Assembly (NCBI GenBank): GCA_033391075.1
Contig: JAWPMV010000005.1
Span: 465,049 to 529,048 of the forward strand
Length of the DNA: 64,000 nt
DNA from: Bacteroidia bacterium
GTDB taxonomy: Bacteria > Bacteroidota > Bacteroidia > J057
Reading direction: 5' to 3'
Part shown: positions 55,773 to 64,000 of the stretch, one piece after another
Layout: each line of letters opens with the position of its first letter
Numbering within the stretch: the first letter of the stretch is position 1
The notes under the pieces: generated by a model
Database searches by the model: none
Told to the model about the DNA's origin: nothing
The model's input: only the letters and a program-made list of their open reading frames with translations
Made by a program: the position numbers and the translations under genes

Positions 55773-57002
55773 TTATGCATTGCTTTTTGCCTCTTCAACT
55801 TTTCTACTTCCTTCCCTCTTGGTATCCTTAAACATCAGCGCAAAGAATATGAGGACAATAAATGATAGCAAAGCAGGAACCATCCAGGCACTTTGCCAGT
55901 CATGTGGGATGCTTCCTTCTGTTTTATAATAATCAACTACCACTCCGGATAGCCAGGTTCCGATGAACATTCCCAGTCCATAAGTTGCAAAAGTTATCAA
56001 ACCTTGTGCAGAACCTTTGAGATGTTCCGGGGCTTCTTCATCAACATAAATCTGACCTGTTACAAAAAAGAAATCATAACATATCCCATGAAGGATGATA
56101 CCTCCGTAGAGCATCCAAACCATAGTATCATTATCCCCATAGGCAAATAGGACATATCTCAATGCCCAGGCAGCCATACCGATCAGAACCATTTTCTTTA
56201 CCCCCAATCGGACAAATAGGAGCGGCATGATTAACAAGAATATAATCTCGGACATTTGCCCCATGGTCATTTTTCCCGCCGCATTTTCTACGCCCAATTC
56301 ATTCAGGAAGGGGTTTGCAAATCCATAGTAAAAGGAAAGCGGGATACAAATAAGCACAGAAGAAATCACCATGACGGCGAAGGAGCGCTTTTTCATCAAA
56401 CTCAGCGCATCCAGACCGAGGACTTCGCGAGCTGTAACTTTCTCCCCTTTTGCTTTAGGGGGCGTATTAGGAAGACTAAAGCTAAATAAGCCCATAAAGA
56501 GAGCCATAGCTGCGCCTAATTGAAATTGTTGCTTAGAATCTTCAATTGCCATGTAGCCAATGATAAGACCAATTACAATCCATCCAATAGTACCCAGAAC
56601 CCGTACCCCCGGAAATTCCTTATCCGGATTATCCATATGTGAAAAACAGATAGAATTGGTAAGTGCTATAGTCGGCATATAGGTGATGGTATATAGCAAT
56701 AAAAGAGGGTAGAAGCTGCCAAAGTCCGTTGATTCTGATACCAAATACATCAAACCTGCACCGACCAGGTGTAAAATTCCCAGCATCTTCTGAGAGGCCA
56801 CAAATTTGTCCACAAACATTCCCACAAAGAAGGGCGAAATCATAGCAGCAATGGCTCCTGCACCATAGGCAAGTCCGATTTGGGTTCCACTAAATCCCAG
56901 GGTTTGTCCCAAATAAGTTCCCATAGTCACATACCAGGTTCCCCAAACAAAGTAGTTGAAAAACATCATGGCAGAGAGCTGAAGGCGTAGTCGTAGTTTC
57001 AT
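55773..57002 (-). CDS. NupG-type nucleoside:H+ symporter (MFS)
   Basis: A 409-residue transporter with 12 hydrophobic segments. The opening LQLSAMMFFNYFVWGTWYVTMGTYLGQTLGFSGTQIGLAYGAGAIAAMISPFFVGMFVD and the later EFPGVRVLGTIGWIVIGLIIGY are hallmarks of the Nuc_H_symport family (NupG/XapB), which take up nucleosides. The gene lies after the DUF3604 gene in the same orientation (113-bp gap) and is closed by a terminator. Whether nucleosides are the true cargo in this organism is inferred from family only. Confidence 0.9.
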   Translation of the reverse strand: MKLRLRLQLSAMMFFNYFVWGTWYVTMGTYLGQTLGFSGTQIGLAYGAGAIAAMISPFFVGMFVDKFVASQKMLGILHLVGAGLMYLVSESTDFGSFYPLLLLYTITYMPTIALTNSICFSHMDNPDKEFPGVRVLGTIGWIVIGLIIGYMAIEDSKQQFQLGAAMALFMGLFSFSLPNTPPKAKGEKVTAREVLGLDALSLMKKRSFAVMVISSVLICIPLSFYYGFANPFLNELGVENAAGKMTMGQMSEIIFLLIMPLLFVRLGVKKMVLIGMAAWALRYVLFAYGDNDTMVWMLYGGIILHGICYDFFFVTGQIYVDEEAPEHLKGSAQGLITFATYGLGMFIGTWLSGVVVDYYKTEGSIPHDWQSAWMVPALLSFIVLIFFALMFKDTKREGSRKVEEAKSNA

Positions 57003-57115
57003 ATGTAGTAATTATAGATAGGAAAGATAGTAAAAATGAGGGAGTGAGTTGGATGTGGCAAGCTTAATTTTACTTTTGGTTCAAAAAGATCTGTTTTTTT
57101 GAGCTTGAGGCTGGC

Positions 57116-59650
57116 CTAGAAACTATACCAGATCGGGGAAGACCAGGCCCTTTCCTGAATGATCGCCTCAACTCCTTCGGGAATTTCTCTTCCCATATTT
57201 TTTGCATCAAAGGCTGCAATGCCTGGCGTCGGGATTTCCAGCACACGTAGATAATAGACCGCTCGTTCATTTGGGTTAAAATCAGGATCAGTCCAGAGTC
57301 CTTTTAGTTCCACTTGCCCGAATTCATTGCTATATGTACAAGCTTGCAAGTCTACGGTAGAGGTTATAGGAGGAATTTTCCCCTTTGCATCCAGCTTGCG
57401 TTGCTCAGGATGTGCCCAAACGACATTATAAACCTTCTCATGGGTTTTTCCATCTTCATCCAACCATCCCTTAACAATCTGTATGCGATCCAGATGAGCA
57501 GCATCTGGGTCTTTTATGGCCCATACGAGGAATTGGGGAAGCTTATTTCCAGTTGTGGGGCGGGGAGGCAGGTCTTTTCCCATAGCAACTCCCAGGCTAT
57601 ATCCCACTTTTACCAATGATTCTTCCAGGGAATTTTTCGGGAAATCCCAGCTGCCAAAGAAGCGAACTTGCATACGGCTTCCAGAGGTAGCAAAAACCTC
57701 TCGACTTTCCAGGGCATTGAAGATATTTTCTCTCGTATTGGATTCTGCCCAAACCCCTGCCAAACCTCCAGCAGTCTTATAGGTCTTGTTTATACTTCTG
57801 CTCCGATTTTCCTCCCAGTGATTGAGTCTTTTTGTATAGTAATTTTTATTCTGCGATAATTGATTTTCACGGGTATCTGACAGGCCTACATGGGAATCTG
57901 TACTTCCGATTAGTCCATATTTGAAGGGATTTTCTCCGATTCTTTCTTCCTGTACCAAGCCATCCTTTAAGGCTTGCCGTACATAACTGCCCCTGTAATT
58001 ATCTGCTGCATAATTCGAATCAAAGCCAAAAACCTCCTGATACAGGCTAAAATCTGCGAATTCGTCCTCTGAGGATAAAACAGGGTGAGTCATTGCCTGC
58101 CCTTTTTCCTGGACTACTTCGCTCACTGGTTCATTTCTCATCCGCATTTGGGCATAGTCTGCATCAAATTCATAGCCTTTGAGGGTATAATTGGCATACA
58201 TCATTCCATCACTCATGTTTCCATTATGAGGAATGGCCATAACTTTTACTCCTTTTTCTCGCTGCCGATCCATCCAGGCCCATAGGTCTTCCGGGTCCTT
58301 GGAATCCAGAGAAGAGTAGGGGAGTTCAGGGATTTTTCCATTGCCAAAAAGGACAATTCTATGCAGATTTCGTGCAGAGCGATATTTTAAACTTACGGGC
58401 AAAACCGAAGTCCATTCATAGCCAGCAAAAGCTGTGAAAGTACCGGGATCATTATAGGTATTGGCCAAATCTACCATCTCTTTCCAGGCCTGGGTCTGCA
58501 TTTCTGGCTTATAAATACTCTGAAGGGGAGTACCAATGACCATAGAGCGGCCCACGATTAAAAAAGCTTCACTCGTGTTCAGGCTTCTGGATAAGTTTAA
58601 TAAGGATTTTTCTGCCAAAAGTGCGTCAACGAGGTCATCTTCGGGCGTATTTTGTAAAACTCCCATGTACTCGGCATGATCGGTTACTGCCAGAAAATCC
58701 AGGGGTCTGTCCAGCCAGACTTTTTCTCCGCCCGGCAATAAAACAGTATCACCTCGGGCAAATCGATAAGAATCCTCCGGTAAAACTTGACGAAAATCTC
58801 TCACATATGCATCGAAAGAATATGCTGTATGCAAATGAAGGTCTCCGAAATAAGCATTTTTCTCAGCTTTTGGTTCTGCAAGGGAAGTAGGTGTCTTCTC
58901 CAGGGTTTCAAATTCCATTTCAACCCGCTGGCGATTGTCTTCTTGATCCTGACAGGAAATGGAAAGCATACAGAGAATAAGGAGACTTGAGACTAGCTTC
59001 CTCTTACCTAGCTTTTTCAGGCCAAAATCAATCAGGAGATAAAGCAGAAATCCAAAAATGAATACTTCTGCCAGTGTCATAGGACCGAAGTAGGGCAGGA
59101 ATTTGAGCAGGAAAAAGTTCGCATGTTTTTCGGGTGGGATAAAGTGAGTGAGGCAATTGCTGAAAGAAAATGCGCTGATTATCAGGTAGATATATTTTCT
59201 GGCTCCTTTCTCCTGCCGCATATACAAACCCAAAAACAAGAAAAACATAGCAAAGGCATAAGTCAATGAAGTCTGATAGTTGGCGACATAGGCATAGCTT
59301 TGCGTAAAGGCCATCCAAAGTCCGACTAAAGCTCCGATTGTCAGTATGCCCAATCGGTGTTTGGAGTTAAAGCTTTGCTTTAAGCGCTTTTTCAACATCA
59401 TGGAAACACCTACTGAAATCAAGATTGAGCTTAGAAAGAGAATAATACCATTACTTAAGTCAGCATTACCGCTAAGTTTCAGCAGGAAATTTTGCCATAT
59501 CCCGTAATGGTAGCTGGGGAAAATCTGGATTGCCTCTCCTAAAATGGGATAGGAATCCATGAAGATGAGGTTGAAGCTAAACGCAAATACCAGCATGACA
59601 TTGAGTACCAATGCGATTAGGAATGTCAATGGCTGAAGTAGTAGTTTCAT
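57116..59650 (-). CDS. DUF3604 protein fused to an N-terminal membrane domain
   Basis: An 844-residue protein from ATG 59650 (the longer reading starts with GTG). Residues 1-220 hold about six hydrophobic segments. Near residue 233 a lipobox-like LCMLSISC occurs, followed by a soluble DUF3604 domain: FGDLHLHTAYSFDAYVRD, LDFLAVTDHAEYMGVL, KVMAIPHNGNMSDG, and GLIGSTDSHVGLSDT, all carrying the His/Asp residues of the PHP-like metal centre. DUF3604 proteins are predicted hydrolases. The internal lipobox looks like a former lipoprotein start fused behind a membrane protein. It is co-directional with the deaminase/aldolase upstream (23-bp gap). Confidence 0.85.
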   Translation of the reverse strand: MKLLLQPLTFLIALVLNVMLVFAFSFNLIFMDSYPILGEAIQIFPSYHYGIWQNFLLKLSGNADLSNGIILFLSSILISVGVSMMLKKRLKQSFNSKHRLGILTIGALVGLWMAFTQSYAYVANYQTSLTYAFAMFFLFLGLYMRQEKGARKYIYLIISAFSFSNCLTHFIPPEKHANFFLLKFLPYFGPMTLAEVFIFGFLLYLLIDFGLKKLGKRKLVSSLLILCMLSISCQDQEDNRQRVEMEFETLEKTPTSLAEPKAEKNAYFGDLHLHTAYSFDAYVRDFRQVLPEDSYRFARGDTVLLPGGEKVWLDRPLDFLAVTDHAEYMGVLQNTPEDDLVDALLAEKSLLNLSRSLNTSEAFLIVGRSMVIGTPLQSIYKPEMQTQAWKEMVDLANTYNDPGTFTAFAGYEWTSVLPVSLKYRSARNLHRIVLFGNGKIPELPYSSLDSKDPEDLWAWMDRQREKGVKVMAIPHNGNMSDGMMYANYTLKGYEFDADYAQMRMRNEPVSEVVQEKGQAMTHPVLSSEDEFADFSLYQEVFGFDSNYAADNYRGSYVRQALKDGLVQEERIGENPFKYGLIGSTDSHVGLSDTRENQLSQNKNYYTKRLNHWEENRSRSINKTYKTAGGLAGVWAESNTRENIFNALESREVFATSGSRMQVRFFGSWDFPKNSLEESLVKVGYSLGVAMGKDLPPRPTTGNKLPQFLVWAIKDPDAAHLDRIQIVKGWLDEDGKTHEKVYNVVWAHPEQRKLDAKGKIPPITSTVDLQACTYSNEFGQVELKGLWTDPDFNPNERAVYYLRVLEIPTPGIAAFDAKNMGREIPEGVEAIIQERAWSSPIWYSF

Positions 59651-59673
59651 ATGTCTTAGGCTAAAGGCTCTTT

Positions 59674-60861
59674 TCAGAGGTAACACTTGCCTGCTCCGCG
59701 ATAAGTAGGTACTGATTTAATAATTTTTCCTTCCCTAACAAAATGGAGCTCATTGAACCTTTCGCAAAGTTCTCCTGCCTTACAATGTCTAAAGAATATA
59801 GGATCACCGATTTCCAGTTTTTCAGTTCCTCTATAATAAAGGGGCGTTTGTACCTCTCCTGCTCCCTCATTTTTATCCATCTTCAAACCTTGAGGTAAAT
59901 AGGGAAGGGGAGCTTTTACTGCTTCGATTCCTCCTGAGGCTATATATCCACCCCCATGGCAGGTATACATGCCTTCTTTGGGTATTCTGGAGATAGGGAT
60001 AGCAAATGCTGCCGCTGCAGCCAATTGAAAATGGGAATAATAATCGAATAAGTGCGAATTGAAGAAACCTGAGCCTACCGTAACTTCCGTAACTCCTTCT
60101 TCCTCTATAGTACTTTCTATGCTGCCGGTTCCTCCTCCATTTACAAATTTCAGTTTGAAGCCCTTTTCTTTGATCAGCGAAAGAGCTTTTGCTCTTCTGT
60201 CAGCTACCTTGGGGATGGATTTTTTCTGGAGAAAGCTGATAATACGATTCATCAGGGCTTTTCCTTTCATTTGATTTCCCAATCCGGCAATTTGAGCCTC
60301 ATAGCCCATCAATCCATCTAGTCGCATATGTTTAAAGCTGGCTATAGCATCTAAAAGTGCTTCCAGCTTCGCCTGATCATTGATCGGAGATCGCCAAACC
60401 CCAAAATGCAAACTCCCAAAGTCTATCGACATATCCATGTCAATGCAAACAGGTATCCGAATACCCAGTTTTTTCCCAATCGGCTCAATGATTTCCAGGT
60501 GTTTGGGGGTATCGATCATTAGGCAGAGGTATTTCCCTGCTTTGATTTCCTCAGCTATGGCTTCGATTTGAATGGGATCGCTGATGGGATAACCCATGAG
60601 GATATCGTCAAAGCCTTCCTTACTCAAAGCGACAGCTTCTTCTCCATAAAAAGCCATAATTCCCTGAAATTGAGAGCTTTTGGCAAAAATATAGCGCATG
60701 ACTTCACTACAGCGAATGGATTTTGAAGCAATACGGATTTGAGTTGATGCTGCCCGGGCCAGATTTGCCTCGATATTTTTATCCAGCAAATCCATATCAA
60801 CAAAAGCTAAAGGCAGTCGCTGATCGGCAAATATCTTCTTGTAGTAGGAGTAGTCGGACAT
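59674..60861 (-). CDS. D-threonine aldolase-like PLP enzyme
   Basis: A 395-residue fold-type III PLP enzyme (alanine-racemase N-terminal barrel). The Schiff-base Lys lies in IRIASKSIRC near residue 47. LGIRIPVCIDMDMSIDFG and LKFVNGGGTGS fit the amino acid deaminase/aldolase group of D-threonine aldolase relatives, and the C-terminal CHGGGYIASGG with the metal-binding His/Cys set (RHCKAGELCERFNE) is also typical. The enzyme would split D-beta-hydroxy amino acids to glycine and an aldehyde. It is first in a run of co-directional genes with DUF3604 and NupG. Confidence 0.9.
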   Translation of the reverse strand: MSDYSYYKKIFADQRLPLAFVDMDLLDKNIEANLARAASTQIRIASKSIRCSEVMRYIFAKSSQFQGIMAFYGEEAVALSKEGFDDILMGYPISDPIQIEAIAEEIKAGKYLCLMIDTPKHLEIIEPIGKKLGIRIPVCIDMDMSIDFGSLHFGVWRSPINDQAKLEALLDAIASFKHMRLDGLMGYEAQIAGLGNQMKGKALMNRIISFLQKKSIPKVADRRAKALSLIKEKGFKLKFVNGGGTGSIESTIEEEGVTEVTVGSGFFNSHLFDYYSHFQLAAAAAFAIPISRIPKEGMYTCHGGGYIASGGIEAVKAPLPYLPQGLKMDKNEGAGEVQTPLYYRGTEKLEIGDPIFFRHCKAGELCERFNELHFVREGKIIKSVPTYRGAGKCYL

Positions 60862-61008
60862 GGTTATTTAGGGAAGGTAAATTACGATTTGTCGATGAAA
60901 GATCGAAGTAAGTAAGAGGGCGATATCAATCACCGCTTACAAAAGAAGAGAAGTCTTGCAACAGAAAATTGATATCTTCTACCAGGCATTTGCTGGAATT
61001 TCAGCCTT

Positions 61009-62295
61009 TTATTTCACCCCAAACAATCCCCTCAAATAATCATTTAAAAATACCCCATTCGGATCTTGCTCTTTACGATGCTTGAGGAAGGTATCAAATT
61101 CAGGATAAGCATTTCGTACATCTTCAGCGCTGAAAGTATTCATCTTCCCCCAATGCGGACGTCCTCCATAGGCTTTAAAAATTTCTTCAAGCTCCTTAAA
61201 AAAAGGCTTGCAATCCTTTTTGTTATACATATGGCAGGCGATATAGGCAGAATCTCTTCCGTAAGCTGGACTCATATAGATATCATCCGCTCTGACAAAA
61301 CGATTTTCTATGGGAAAATGGACCGGATATTTACCCGAACTGACCACTTTCAGCACTTCCTTGATTACCTCTCCATGAACTTCAGCGGGAATATTGTATT
61401 CCATTTCATTAAAGCGAACCAGGCGCTTGGTCGCATAGACCTTATGGCTATGTTTGACCTTTTTCAAGGTAGGAATGGATGAAACGGAAATTTTGGAGAC
61501 CGCTTTATTTTGGGAGGGAAAGAAACGAGCAAGTTCGCAAAGGACTTTAAAGGCATAATTTTCCAGGACATACTCCGTCAGGGTATTGATGATGTTGTCC
61601 TTATCGGCTTGGGCATCCGCTTTATTGGAGGATTTTGTCCAAACCCGATTGCTGTAGGGGAAACAATAGAATTCGAAATTCCGATTTTGCTCATTCCGCT
61701 CAGAGATGCTCCCCAAAACTTCCTCCAGGCTTTCCTGGCGGTTCCACAGTTCCAGTTTGTAGGCGGGGACACATTGCAAGCTAACTTCCGTAATCACTCC
61801 TAAAGCTCCCATAGATACCTGGGCAGCTTTGAACAGTTCCTTATTTTCTAGTTCAGAGCAAGAAATGATTTCTCCTCTTCCATTGACAAATTTAAGGGCC
61901 TTTACCTGGGTGCTAATTGTGCCAAAAGCAGTACCTGTACCATGTGTACCTGTTGAAATCGTTCCGGCAATGGATTGTACGTCTATATCTCCCAGGTTTT
62001 CCATGGCCAATCCTTCCGCATACAAAAGTTCGCCCAAATAATGGAGCTTGGTTCCACCTTTAACCTTTGCCATCATCTTATCCTTATCTACAGAAATGAG
62101 ACCCTGATAATTGTCAAGGCTCATCAGGATTTCGTTCGTTTCACAAAGTCGGGTAAATGAGTGCCCTGTACCAATAAGGCGGATGCTCTGCTTATTTTCA
62201 GCAGCTTTTTGTACGATTTCTTGAATTGATTGCTCAGAATCAGGTTTCAGGACCTGAGTCGGTTGCCATTGGACGCTTCCGGACCAGTTACGCAT
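61009..62295 (-). CDS. D-arabinono-1,4-lactone oxidase-like FAD enzyme
   Basis: A 428-residue flavoprotein with an N-terminal FAD_binding_4 domain (IRLIGTGHSFT, then GDIDVQSIAGTISTGTHGTG) and a C-terminal ALO domain (FEFYCFPYSNRVW, HFPIENRFVRADDIYMSPAYGRDSAYIACHMY, PHWGKMNTF). These features match D-arabinono-1,4-lactone oxidase and L-gulonolactone oxidase relatives, which oxidise aldonolactones with oxygen. It has no signal peptide. Flanking genes are a CoA-transferase and a PLP enzyme, so no pathway is evident. Confidence 0.94.
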   Translation of the reverse strand: MRNWSGSVQWQPTQVLKPDSEQSIQEIVQKAAENKQSIRLIGTGHSFTRLCETNEILMSLDNYQGLISVDKDKMMAKVKGGTKLHYLGELLYAEGLAMENLGDIDVQSIAGTISTGTHGTGTAFGTISTQVKALKFVNGRGEIISCSELENKELFKAAQVSMGALGVITEVSLQCVPAYKLELWNRQESLEEVLGSISERNEQNRNFEFYCFPYSNRVWTKSSNKADAQADKDNIINTLTEYVLENYAFKVLCELARFFPSQNKAVSKISVSSIPTLKKVKHSHKVYATKRLVRFNEMEYNIPAEVHGEVIKEVLKVVSSGKYPVHFPIENRFVRADDIYMSPAYGRDSAYIACHMYNKKDCKPFFKELEEIFKAYGGRPHWGKMNTFSAEDVRNAYPEFDTFLKHRKEQDPNGVFLNDYLRGLFGVK

Positions 62296-62316
62296 GTAGT
62301 AGGTATTTTCGGAAAT

Positions 62317-62970
62317 TTACAGCTTCATTTCCGGAATTTCACCTTCTACAATCAAAGTTCCTTCAGTTGCAGCCTTAATTTCCTCAACAGAAACGCCTGG
62401 AGCTCTTTCAATTAGCTTAAAACCCTCAGGCGTTACATCAAGAACGGCCATATTGGTGACAATCTTTTTCACGCAGGAAACACCGGTAAGTGGCAAGCTA
62501 CATGCTTTGAGCAATTTGGACTTGCCTTTACGGTTGGTATGAGTCATGGCTACGATGATGTTTTCGGCTGAAGCAACCAAATCCATGGCGCCTCCCATAC
62601 CTTTGACCATTTTACCCGGAATTTTCCAGTTTGCAATGTCTCCATTCTCTGAAACCTCCATAGCTCCCAATACCGTAAGCTGTACATGCTGCCCTCGGAT
62701 CATGGCAAAACTGGTGGATGAATCAAAAATAGAAGCTCCCGGCATAGCTGTGATGGTTTGCTTTCCAGCATTGATAAGGTCGGCATCTTCTTCTCCTTCG
62801 AAAGGGAAGGGGCCCATACCCAAGATTCCATTTTCGGATTGAAATTCTACTTCAATACCTTCGGGAATATAGTTGGCAATGAGGGTAGGAATACCGATAC
62901 CAAGATTTACGTACCAGCCATTTTCCAACTCCTGCGCGATTCTTTGTGCGATTTGATTTCTGTCTAGCAT
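62317..62970 (-). CDS. scoB: 3-oxoacid CoA-transferase subunit B
   Basis: A 217-residue subunit of the SCOT/AtoDA type. The catalytic Glu is in the ENGILGMGPFP motif near residue 46. Other conserved parts are GWYVNLGIGIPTL, MIRGQHVQLTVLGAMEVS and GKMVKGMGGAMDLVA. It transfers CoA from succinyl-CoA to acetoacetate or a similar acid. Its start is 5 bp after subunit A stops, and subunit stoichiometry is expected 1:1. It points to use of ketone bodies or branched intermediates. Confidence 0.96.
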   Translation of the reverse strand: MLDRNQIAQRIAQELENGWYVNLGIGIPTLIANYIPEGIEVEFQSENGILGMGPFPFEGEEDADLINAGKQTITAMPGASIFDSSTSFAMIRGQHVQLTVLGAMEVSENGDIANWKIPGKMVKGMGGAMDLVASAENIIVAMTHTNRKGKSKLLKACSLPLTGVSCVKKIVTNMAVLDVTPEGFKLIERAPGVSVEEIKAATEGTLIVEGEIPEMKL

Positions 62971-62975
62971 GATTC

Positions 62976-63674
62976 CTAGTTTTTGGGTCTGGTGGTACGT
63001 TGTTCGATTCTTTTTTCGTAGGTCTCACCCTGGAAGATGCGTTGAACGAAAATACCGGGGAGGTGGATAAAATTAGGATCAAGTTTTCCGGGCTCTACCA
63101 GTTCTTCAACTTCAGCTATGGTGATTTTGCCAGCCATGGCCATGACGGGATTGAAATTACGAGCTGTTCCTTTGAACACGAGATTTCCATCTGGATCTCC
63201 CTTCCATGCTTTTACAATAGCAAAATCAGCCGAAAGGGCCGTTTCCAGAATATGGGGCTTCCCATTGAAATGCCTGACTTCTTTTCCTTCAGCTACTTCC
63301 GTTCCATAGCCTGCAGGAGTAAAGAAAGCAGGGATACCGGCTCCACCAGCACGACATCTTTCAGCCAGGGAACCTTGAGGAATGAGATCAACTTCCAACT
63401 CTCCGCTCAACATCTGACGTTCGAACTCCGCATTTTCTCCTACATAGGAAGAAATCATCTTTTTGATCTGCTTTTTCTGGAGAAGCAGCCCCAAACCGAA
63501 ATCATCTACTCCGGCATTATTGGAAATACAGGTCAAACCGGTAATTCCAGCATCGACCAGGGCACTGATACAATTTTCGGGGATACCACATAATCCAAAG
63601 CCACCTAGCATGAGGGTCATATTGTCCTGTATGCCTTTTATGGCTTCCTGGGCATTGGCAACGGTTTTATTCAT
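62976..63674 (-). CDS. scoA: 3-oxoacid CoA-transferase subunit A
   Basis: A 232-residue subunit A with the CoA-binding glycine loop in [21 protein letters not shown] sequence ([13 protein letters not shown]). The segments [28 protein letters not shown] and [20 protein letters not shown] are conserved in SCOT alpha parts. It is translated with subunit B, 5 bp downstream. A TPR-protein gene lies just upstream (24-bp gap) in the same direction and may share the transcript. Confidence 0.96.
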   Translation of the reverse strand: MNKTVANAQEAIKGIQDNMTLMLGGFGLCGIPENCISALVDAGITGLTCISNNAGVDDFGLGLLLQKKQIKKMISSYVGENAEFERQMLSGELEVDLIPQGSLAERCRAGGAGIPAFFTPAGYGTEVAEGKEVRHFNGKPHILETALSADFAIVKAWKGDPDGNLVFKGTARNFNPVMAMAGKITIAEVEELVEPGKLDPNFIHLPGIFVQRIFQGETYEKRIEQRTTRPKN

Positions 63675-63698
63675 GTTTTTCTTTCTTTTTCGGGGAAT

Positions 63699-64000
63699 TT
63701 ATGCGCGGAGCATCAGCAGTTGAAATGCTTTTTCGACTTCTCCTGCTTCAATATAAGTTTTTGCCAGTTTATGAAGGGCACTTAGCTGTTCTGGAGAATC
63801 TAAATCCTCGACCAGGGCCTGAACATTCGGATCTTCTGCCATGGCCTGCAACTCCTCTTTAGTCGGTAAAGCAGAAATGCCTCCCAATTTCCCCAGATCA
63901 TTTCCACTCAGAATCTCACTATTTCGAATAGCAGAAGGCAATTGATCAATGCCCATTCCTTTATTCTGGCCTGGCTTGGCAACTTGAAAGAGAGCTTCTC
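63699..64000 (-). CDS. TPR-type protein, partial (5' end beyond window)
   Basis: The reading frame stays open to the window's right edge, so only about the last 100 residues are seen and the true start lies outside; a Met at 63956 is inside the frame, not a demonstrated start. The end holds a single TPR-like pair of helices (SPEQLSALHKLAKTYIEAGEVEKAFQLLML). The rest is low in recognisable motifs. It ends 24 bp before the CoA-transferase A gene. Function not assignable from this fragment. Confidence 0.6.
   Translation of the reverse strand, partial: EALFQVAKPGQNKGMGIDQLPSAIRNSEILSGNDLGKLGGISALPTKEELQAMAEDPNVQALVEDLDSPEQLSALHKLAKTYIEAGEVEKAFQLLMLRA

Noticed and set aside
57081..57102. A/T hairpin TCAAAAA/TTTTTGA after the DUF3604 gene
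   Set aside because: Composed only of A/T pairs in an A/T-rich gap and not clearly a terminator.
1..64000. tRNA, rRNA or riboswitch genes
   Set aside because: No region showed the expected conserved sequences by eye, and none was listed. A covariance-model scan would be needed to exclude small RNAs.

Overview
The window looks like accessory DNA of a Bacteroidota bacterium, probably of the Saprospiria/Cytophagia type. The evidence is SusC-like TonB receptors (one with an STN domain, one paired with a DUF4249 lipoprotein), Por-secretion (type IX) C-terminal sorting tails, LytS/LytTR two-component genes, many lipoproteins with short lipoboxes, and an EAD11-type adaptor domain. There are no rRNA, tRNA, ribosomal-protein or other core informational genes. 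Together with a plasmid-style maintenance region at the left edge, this suggests a large plasmid or chromid (or an element integrated from one). That is an inference.

Left edge (1-2776), the most unusual part. A small ParA ATPase (1322-1984) and a protein made of two tandem ribbon-helix-helix (RHH) units behind a basic tail (743-1318) form an operon. It lies between two different repeat systems. Upstream of parA is about 540 bp of contiguous, degenerate 8-bp repeats (1989-2532). Downstream are about 15 copies of a 15-mer, CCCTGAATNNCTCGT, often exactly 21 bp apart like plasmid iterons (21-492), followed by an AT-rich segment and a perfect 19-bp inverted repeat that carries the iteron core in both arms (683-723). 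I read this as a partition cassette with an octad-array centromere/operator next to an iteron origin whose initiator gene would lie beyond the left edge. A lone iteron-like 15-mer also lies at 4921-4935.

2777-14239: secreted S9 peptidase, SDR oxidoreductase, DoxX-like membrane protein, a DUF4331/DUF4331/TPR lipoprotein operon, a MATE exporter, and a DUF4249 lipoprotein with its STN-type TonB receptor. 14378-19352: a LytS kinase and LytTR regulator separated by an inserted secreted-protein gene, with a 21-bp direct repeat in front that fits a LytTR site; then an EAD11-domain protein, a hydroxypyruvate-isomerase-like TIM barrel and a small Cys-rich protein. 19439-29749: a propeller-amidohydrolase fusion, a 7TM class III cyclase coupled to an AAA ATPase, a KilA-N protein, an ADP-ribosylglycohydrolase lipoprotein and a long helical protein.

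30215-48257: a C-methyltransferase-like enzyme, a 1258-residue multidomain subtilase, a polysaccharide-lyase-like lipoprotein, a Tat-exported Gfo/Idh oxidoreductase whose 3' end is repeated in a 220-bp tandem array, two esterase genes, a sugar porter with a GH32 fructan hydrolase, a 5'-nucleotidase-like enzyme, a hypothetical secreted protein and an EamA transporter. 48333-64000: a FAD/Fe-S D-lactate-type dehydrogenase and an SMP-30 lipoprotein; a TonB receptor behind a TetR gene with two overlapping palindromic operators; a nucleoside-type MFS transporter; a DUF3604 protein fused to a membrane domain; a D-threonine-aldolase-like enzyme; an aldonolactone oxidase; the two subunits of a 3-oxoacid CoA-transferase; and a TPR protein that runs off the right edge.
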